In this document: positions 55,487 through 64,000 of the stretch, piece by piece | Numbering within the stretch: the first letter of the stretch is position 1 | How the letters are laid out: every line of letters starts with the position of its first letter | DNA from: Halisarca cf. caerulea | Lineage: Eukaryota > Porifera > Demospongiae > Chondrillida > Halisarcidae | Length of the DNA stretch: 64,000 nucleotides | Assembly: GCA_963170055.1 (NCBI GenBank) | Contig: CAUJGJ010000003.1 | Span: 1,525,069 to 1,589,068 of the forward strand | Direction: 5' to 3' | The notes under the pieces: generated by a model | Database searches by the model: none | What the model saw: only the letters and a program-made list of their open reading frames with translations | What the model was told of the DNA's origin: nothing | Program-made: the position numbers and the translations under genes

Positions 55487-58400
55487 CCTGGTTACTACAC
55501 ACTCCTGGTTAGCACACACTCCTGGTTACTACACACTCCTGGTTACTACACACTCCTGGTTAGCACACACTCCTGGTTACTACACACTCCTGGTTACTAC
55601 ACACTCCTGGTTAGCACACACTCCTTTTTACACACACTCCCGGTTACTACACACTCCTGGTTACTACACACTCCTGGTTACTACCACTCCTGATTACTAC
55701 ACACTCCTGGTTAGCACACACTCTTGGTTAGTACACTCTCCTGGTTAGTGCACACTCCTGGTTAGCACACACTCCTGGTTACCACACACTCCTGGTTAGT
55801 ACACACTCCTGGTTACTACACACTCCTGGTTACTACACACTCCTGGTTAGCACACACTCCTGGTTGCTACACACTCCTGGTTAGTACACACTCCTAGTTA
55901 CTACACACTCCTGGTTAGCACACACTCCTGGTTTTACACACACTCCTGGTTACTACACACTCCTGGTTACTACACACTCCTGGTTACTACACACTCCTGG
56001 TTACTACACACTCCTGGTTAGCACACACTCTTGGTTAGTACACTCTCCTGGTTAGTGCACACTCCTGGTTAGCACACACTCCTGGTTAGCACACTCTCCT
56101 GGTTAGTACACTCTCCTGGTTACGACACACTCCTGGTTAGCACACACTCCTGGTTAGCACACACTCCTGGTTTTACACACACTCCTGGTTACTACACACT
56201 CCTGGTTACTACACACTCCTGGTTAGAACGCTCTCCTGGCTAATACACTCTCCTGGTTACTACACACTCCTGGTTAGTACACACTCCTGGTTACTACACA
56301 CTCCTGGTTACTACACACTCCTGTTTAGCACACACTCCTGGTTGCTACACACTCCTGGTTAGTACACACTCCTAGTTACTACACACTCCTGGTTAGCACA
56401 CACTCCTGGTTTTACACACACTCCTGGTTACTACACACTCCTGGTTACTACACACTCCTGGTTACTACACACTCCTGGTTACTACACACTCCTGGTTAGC
56501 ACACACTCTTGGTTAGTACACTCTCCTGGTTAGTGCACACTCCTGGTTAGCACACACTCCTGGTTAGCACACTCTCCTGGTTAGTACACTCTCCTGGTTA
56601 CTACACACTCCTGGTTAGCACACACTCCTGGTTAGCACACACTCCTGGTTTTACACACACTCCTGGTTACTACACACTCCTGGTTACTACACACTCCTGG
56701 TTACTACACACTCCTGGTTACTACACACTCCTGGTTAGCACACACTCTTGGTTAGTACACTCTCCTGGTTAGTGCACACTCCTGGTTAGCACACACTCCT
56801 GGTTAGCACACTCTCCTGGTTAGTACACTCTCCTGGTTACTACACACTCCTGGTTAGCACACACTCCTGGTTAGTACACACTCCTGGTTACTACACACTC
56901 CTGGTTACTACACACTCCTGGTTAGCACACACTCCTGGTTGCTACACACTCCTGGTTAGTACACACTCCTAGTTACTACACACTCCTGGTTAGCACACAC
57001 TCCTGGTTTTACACACACTCCTGGTTACTACACACTCCTGGTTACTACACACTCCTGGTTACTACACACTCCTGGTTACTACACACTCCTGGTTAGCACA
57101 CACTCTTGGTTAGTACACACTCCTAGTTACTACACACTCCTGGTTAGCACACACTCCTGGTTTTACACACACTCCTGGTTACTACACACTCCTGGTTACT
57201 ACACACTCCTGGTTACTACACACTCCTGGTTACTACACACTCCTGGTTAGCACACACTCTTGGTTAGTACACTCTCCTGGTTAGTGCACACTCCTGGTTA
57301 GCACACACTCCTGGTTAGTACACTCTCCTGGTTACGACACACTCCTGGTTAGCACACACTCCTGGTTAGCACACACTCCTGGTTTTACACACACTCCTGG
57401 TTACTACACACTCCTGGTTACTACACACTCCTGGTTAGAACGCTCTCCTGGCTAATACACTCTCCTGGTTACTACACACTCCTGGTTAGTACACACTCCT
57501 GGTTACTACACACTCCTGGTTACTACACACTCCTGTTTAGCACACACTCCTGGTTGCTACACACTCCTGGTTAGTACACACTCCTAGTTACTACACACTC
57601 CTGGTTAGCACACACTCCTGGTTTTACACACACTCCTGGTTACTACACACTCCTGGTTACTACACACTCCTGGTTACTACACACTCCTGGTTACTACACA
57701 CTCCTGGTTAGCACACACTCTTGGTTAGTACACTCTCCTGGTTAGTGCACACTCCTGGTTAGCACACACTCCTGGTTAGCACACTCTCCTGGTTAGTACA
57801 CTCTCCTGGTTACTACACACTCCTGGTTAGCACACACTCCTGGTTAGCACACACTCCTGGTTTTACACACACTCCTGGTTACTACACACTCCTGGTTACT
57901 ACACACTCCTGGTTACTACACACTCCTGGTTACTACACACTCCTGGTTAGCACACACTCTTGGTTAGTACACTCTCCTGGTTAGTGCACACTCCTGGTTA
58001 GCACACACTCCTGGTTAGCACACTCTCCTGGTTAGTACACTCTCCTGGTTACTACACACTCCTGGTTAGCACACACTCCTGGTTAGTACACACTCCTGGT
58101 TACTACACACTGCTGGTTACTACACACTCCTGGTTAGCACACACTCCTGGTTGCTACACACTCCTGGTTAGTACACACTCCTAGTTACTACACACTCCTG
58201 GTTAGCACACACTCCTGGTTTTACACACACTCCTGGTTACTACACACTCCTGGTTACTACACACTCCTGGTTACTACACACTCCTGGTTACTACACACTC
58301 CTGGTTAGCACACACTCTTGGTTAGTACACTCTCCTGGTTAGTGCACACTCCTGGTTAGCACACACTCCTGGTTAGCACACTCTCCTGGTTAGTACTCTC

Positions 58401-59144
58401 TCCTGGTTACGACACACTCCTGGTTAGCACACACTCCTGGTTAGCACACACTCCTGGTTTTACACACACTCCTGGTTACTACACACTCCTGGTTACTACA
58501 CACTCCTGGTTAGTACGCTCTCCTGGCTAATACACTCTCCTGGTTACTACACACTCCTGGTTAGTACACACTCCTGGTTACTACACACTCCTGGTTACTA
58601 CACACTTCTGGTTAGCACACACTCCTGGTTGCTACACACTCCTGGTTAGTACACACTCCTAGTTACTACACACTCCTGGTTAGCACACACTCCTGGTTTT
58701 ACACACACTCCTGGTTACTACACACTCCTGGTTACTACACACTCCTGGTTACTACACACTCCTGGTTACTACACACTCCTGGTTAGCACACACTCTTGGT
58801 TAGTACACTCTCCTGGTTAGTGCACACTCCTGGTTAGCACACACTCCTGGTTAGCACACTCTCCTGGTTAGTACACTCTCCTGGTTACTACACACTCCTG
58901 GTTAGCACACACTCCTGGTTAGCACACACTCCTGGTTTTACACACACTCCTGGTTACTACACACTCCTGGTTACTACACACTCCTGGTTACTACACACTC
59001 CTGGTTACTACACACTCCTGGTTACTACACACTCCTGGTTAGCACACTCTCTTGGTTAGTACACACTCCTGGTTACTACACACTCCTGGTTAGCACACAC
59101 TCCTGGTTAGTACACACTCCTGGTTAGTACACTCTCCTGGTTAC

Positions 59145-59320
59145 TTTTTTTTTTTAGTAGTAGTAGTACGTATTACTCATTAACAGTGTTCTTACGAGCA
59201 TATAATAGATAAAGCACATGGGAAATAGTAGGAATTAAAATGTATGCTGTTAACTGCTTTATTAAGTACACTAAATCAAAATGTGAGCTACTGAGTCAAA
59301 CAATACGTTCATTCAGATTA
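59145..59320. repeat. 175-bp insert in minisatellite, copy 4
   Basis: The only copy not following an exon cassette closely. It has one base change (ttacgagc for ttacaagc). It suggests that a cassette was lost from, or never present in, this array segment. Confidence 0.8.
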
Positions 59321-62300
59321 CCTGGTTACTACACACTCCTGGTTAGCACACACTCCTGGTTACTACACACTCCTGGTTACTACACACTCCTGGTTAGCAC
59401 ACACTCCTTTTTTACACACACTCCCGGTTACTACACACTCCTCGTTACTACACACTCCTGGTTACTACACACTCCTGATTACTACACACTCCTGGTTAGC
59501 ACACACTCTTGGTTAGTGCACTCTCCTGGTTAGTGCACACTCCTGGTTAGCACACACTCCTGGTTACCACACACTCCTGGTTAGTACACACTCCTGGTTA
59601 CTACACACTCCTGGTTACTACACACTCCTGGTTAGCACACACTCCTGGTTGCTACACACTCCTGGTTAGTACACACTCCTAGTTACTACACACTCCTGGT
59701 TAGCACACACTCCTGGTTTTACACACACTCCTGGTTACTACACACTCCTGGTTACTACACACTCCTGGTTACTACACACTCCTGGTTACTACACACTCCT
59801 GGTTAGCAAACACTCTTGGTTAGTACACTCTCCTGGTTAGTGCACACTCCTGGTTAGCACACACTCCTGGTTAGCACACTCTCCTGGTTAGTACACTCTC
59901 CTGGTTACGACACACTCCTGGTTAGCACACACTCTTGGTTAGTACACTCTCCTGGTTAGTGCACACTCCTGGTTAGCTCACACTCCTGGTTAGCACACTC
60001 TCCTGGTTAGTACACTCTCCTGGTTACGACACACTCCTGGTTAGCACACACTCCTGGTTAGCACACACTCCTGGTTTTACACACACTCCTGGTTACTACA
60101 CACTCCTGGTTACTACACACTCCTGGTTAGTACGCTCTCCTGGCTAATACACTCTCCTGGTTACTACACACTCCTGGTTAGTACACACTCCTGGTTACTA
60201 CACACTCCTGGTTACTACACACTCCTGGTTAGCACACACTCCTGGTTGCTACACACTCCTGGTTAGTACACACTCCTAGTTACTACACACTCCTGGTTAG
60301 CACACACTCCTGGTTTTACACACACTCCTGGTTACTACACACTCCTGGTTACTACACACTCCTGGTTACTACACACTCCTGGTTACTACACACTCCTGGT
60401 TAGCACACACTCTTGGTTAGTACACTCTCCTGGTTAGTGCACACTCCTGGTTAGCACACACTCCTGGTTACTACACACTCCTGGTTACTACACACTCCTG
60501 ATTACTACACACTCCTGGTTAGCACACACTCTTGGTTAGTGCACTCTCCTGGTTAGTGCACACTCCTGGTTAGCACACACTCCTGGTTACCACACACTCC
60601 TGGTTAGTACACACTCCTGGTTACTACACACTCCTGGTTACTACACACTCCTGGTTAGCACACACTCCTGGTTGCTACACACTCCTGGTTAGTACACACT
60701 CCTAGTTACTACACACTCCTGGTTAGCACACACTCCTGGTTTTACACACACTCCTGGTTACTACACACTCCTGGTTACTACACACTCCTGGTTACTACAC
60801 ACTCCTGGTTACTACACACTCCTGGTTAGCACACACTCTTGGTTAGTACACTCTCCTGGTTAGTGCACACTCCTGGTTAGCACACACTCCTGGTTAGCAC
60901 ACTCTCCTGGTTAGTACACTCTCCTGGTTACGACACACTCCTGGTTAGCACACACTCTAGGTTAGTACACTCTCCTGGTTAGTGCACACTCCTGGTTAGC
61001 ACACACTCCTGGTTAGCACACTCTCCTGGTTAGTACACTCTCCTGGTTACGACACACTCCTGGTTAGCACACACTCCTGGTTAGCACACACTCCTGGTTT
61101 TACACACACTCCTGGTTACTACACACTCCTGGTTACTACACACTCCTGGTTAGTACGCTCTCCTGGCTAATACACTCTCCTGGTTACTACACACTCCTGG
61201 TTAGTACACACTCCTGGTTACTACACACTCCTGGTTACTACACACTCCTGGTTAGCACACACTCCTGGTTGCTACACACTCCTGGTTAGTACACACTCCT
61301 AGTTACTACACACTCCTGGTTAGCACACACTCCTGGTTTTACACACACTCCTGGTTACTACACACTCCTGGTTACTACACACTCCTGGTTACTACACACT
61401 CCTGGTTACTACACACTCCTGGTTAGCACACACTCTTGGTTAGTACACTCTCCTGGTTAGTGCACACTCCTGGTTAGCACACACTCCTGGTTAGCACACT
61501 CTCCTGGTTAGTACACTCTCCTGGTTACTACACACTCCTGGTTAGCACACACTCCTGGTTAGCACACACTCCTGGTTTTACACACACTCCTGGTTACTAC
61601 ACACTCCTGGTTACTACACACTCCTGGTTACTACACACTCCTGGTTACTACACACTCCTGGTTAGCACACACTCTTGGTTAGTACACTCTCCTGGTTAGT
61701 GCACACTCCTGGTTAGCACACACTCCTGGTTAGCACACTCTCCTGGTTAGTACACTCTCCTGGTTACTACACACTCCTGGTTAGCACACACTCCTGGTTA
61801 GCACACACTCCTGGTTTTACACACACTCCTGGTTAGTACACACTCCTGGTTACTACACACTCCTGGTTACTACACACTCCTGGTTAGCACACACTCCTGG
61901 TTGCTACACACTCCTGGTTAGTACACACTCCTAGTTACTACACACTCCTGGTTAGCACAAACTCCTGGTTTTACACACACTCCTGGTTACTACACACTCC
62001 TGGTTACTACACACTCCTGGTTACTACACACTCCTGGTTACTACACACTCCTGGTTAGCACACACTCTTGGTTAGTACACTTTCCTGGTTAGTGCACACT
62101 CCTGGTTAGCACACACTCCTGGTTAGCACACTCTCCTGGTTAGTACACTCTCCTGGTTACTACACACTCCTGGTTAGCACACACTCCAGGTTAGCACACA
62201 CTCCTGGTTTTACACACACTCCTGGTTACTACACACTCCTGGTTACTACACACTCCTGGTTACTACACACTCCTGGTTACTACACACTCCTGGTTAGCAC

Positions 62301-62951
62301 ACACTCTTGGTTAGTACACTCTCCTGGTTAGTGCACACTCCTGGTTAGCACACACTCCTGGTTAGCACACTCTCCTGGTTAGTACACTCTCCTGGTTACT
62401 ACACACTCCTGGTTAGCACACACTCCTGGTTACTACACACTCCTGGTTACTACACACTCCTGGTTAGTACGCTCTCCTGGCTAATACACTCTCCTGGTTA
62501 CTACACACTCCTGGTTAGTACACACTCCTGGTTACTACACACTCCTGGTTACTACACACTCCTGGTTAGTGCAAATTCCTGGTTACTACACACTCCTGGT
62601 CATGTGTGCGTGTGTGTGTGTTTATGTTGTGTAAAGTATGTACGTACATTGATGACATATATGTACATATATGTCATCTATGTACATATGTTTCATATGT
62701 GTACGTATGTGTCATGTATGGACGTATGTGTCTTGTCTGTACATATGTGTAATGTATGTACGTATGTGTCATGTCTGTACATATGTTTCATGTGTGTACG
62801 TATGTGTCATGTATGTGTGTGTGTGTGTTTGTGTTTGTGTTTGTGTTTGTGTTTGTGCATGTGGGTGTGTACATGTATGTGTACATGACATCATGTATAT
62901 AAATTTCCAGTACCGGCCCTGTACTTGCTAATATTTTTTGATCTCTTCCAG

Positions 62952-63114
62952 TTTGCCGGACAATGCTAAGAAGAACCGCTACCGAAATGCCCTTCCTGTG
63001 GCCAACAGTAGAGTATGCCTGCATGACGTGGATATCACCAAGCCTGGGGCTGACTACATCAATGCCAACTTCATCGATGGTGTAGACGGACCACGAGGCT
63101 ACATTGCTGCACAG
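62952..63114 (+). CDS. Receptor-type PTP exon, copy 7 (type B exon, A-like leader)
   Basis: Type B protein sequence (VANSR, NANFIDG), but gctaatatt precedes the acceptor as in type A cassettes. Its palindrome (62647-62682) has one arm change, with ttgatgac in place of tagatgac. It is the last copy before the array reverses. Whatever exon follows must lie beyond 64000, and it must begin at a codon boundary to be in frame. Confidence 0.83.
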
Positions 63115-63131
63115 GTGAGTGGATAGAATGA

Positions 63132-63211
<80 letters not shown>

Positions 63212-63827
63212 CACCAGGAGTGTGTACTAACCAGTAGTGTGTACTAACCAGGAGAGTGTACTCCTGGCTAGTACACACTCCTGGTTACTACACACTCCTG
63301 GTTAGTACACTCTCCAGGAGTGTGTACTAACTAGGAGAGTGTACTAACCAGGAGTGTGTGCTAACCAGGAGTGTGTAGTAACCAGGAGTGTGTACTAACC
63401 AGGAGAGTGTACTAACCGGGAGAGTGTACTAACCAGGAGTGTGTAGTAACCAGGAGTGTGTACTAACCAGGAGTGTGTGCTAACTAGGAGTGTGTAGTAA
63501 CCAGGAGTGTGTGCTAACCAGGAGTGTGTAGTAACCAGGAGTGTGTACTAACCAGGGGTGTGTAGTAACCAGGAGTGTGTGCTAACTAGGAGTGTGTAGT
63601 AACCAGGAGAGTGTACTGACCAGGAGTGTGTGCTAACCAGGAATGTGTAGTAACCAGGAGAGTGTACTAACCAAGAGTGTGTGCTAACTTGGAGTGTGTA
63701 CTAACTAGGAGTGTGTAGTAACCAGGAGTGTGTGGTAACCAGGAGTGTGTAGTAACCAGGAGAGTGTACTAATCAAGAGTGTGTGCTAACCAGGAGTGTG
63801 TGCCATCCAGGAGTGTGTGCTAACCAG

Positions 63828-63835
<8 letters not shown>

Positions 63836-63905
<70 letters not shown>
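63836..63905 (+). repeat. (TG)n microsatellite after the reversed array
   Basis: About 70 bases of TG closing the reversed minisatellite. AT-rich sequence without a recognised gene follows to the window end. Confidence 0.95.
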
Positions 63906-63908
<3 letters not shown>

Positions 63909-64000
63909 CATGCCTGTGCTTGTGTATGTGTGTGTTTATTTGTGTACTATACATGTGCACTGCACACAGTAATCTTATTTAATTATTAATTGCAAAACGT

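Overview
This window is eukaryotic, almost certainly metazoan. It has GT/AG introns, retroelement families, minisatellites, a Roc-COR GTPase gene with a possible CARD-like exon, and exons of a receptor-type protein tyrosine phosphatase (PTP). Expanded Roc-COR genes together with DIRS, Harbinger and Gypsy elements would suit an early-branching invertebrate such as a sponge. That placement is an inference; no species marker is visible.

Layout. 1-10 kb is a transposon graveyard: a LINE 3' part, a hAT fragment, and an old Ty3/Gypsy element split by an apparently intact DIRS element (gag-like, RT-RNase H and tyrosine recombinase genes, inverted termini and an internal complementary region). 10-18 kb holds minisatellites, a likely exon, two nested terminal-inverted-repeat (TIR) elements and a decayed PIF/Harbinger element. 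18.6-22.4 kb is a 3.7-kb retroelement with one 1174-codon gene: Cys-rich N-terminus, reverse transcriptase, and a C-terminal zinc-knuckle plus restriction-like endonuclease signature. It is flanked by a 15-bp direct repeat.

23-30.5 kb carries five more TIR elements, two of them inside one 22-bp minisatellite. 30.7-36.9 kb holds the Roc-COR gene and the downstream CARD-like exons. 36.9-43.2 kb is an LTR-bounded Ty3/Gypsy element, frameshifted and carrying two nested DNA-transposon insertions, one of them a foldback element with an 8-bp target duplication.

46-63.8 kb is the most unusual part: a 17-bp minisatellite in which seven near-identical copies of a 163-nt PTP exon are embedded. Each copy has its own splice sites, an upstream palindrome and a downstream TG tract. 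The exon starts and ends in different phases, so any two spliced together would hit a stop. This is the geometry expected of mutually exclusive exons, or else of a runaway exon duplication.

A second unusual theme is a family of about eleven TIR elements with 2-bp target duplications. Each has a central inverted repeat whose stem sequence differs between elements while pairing is kept.
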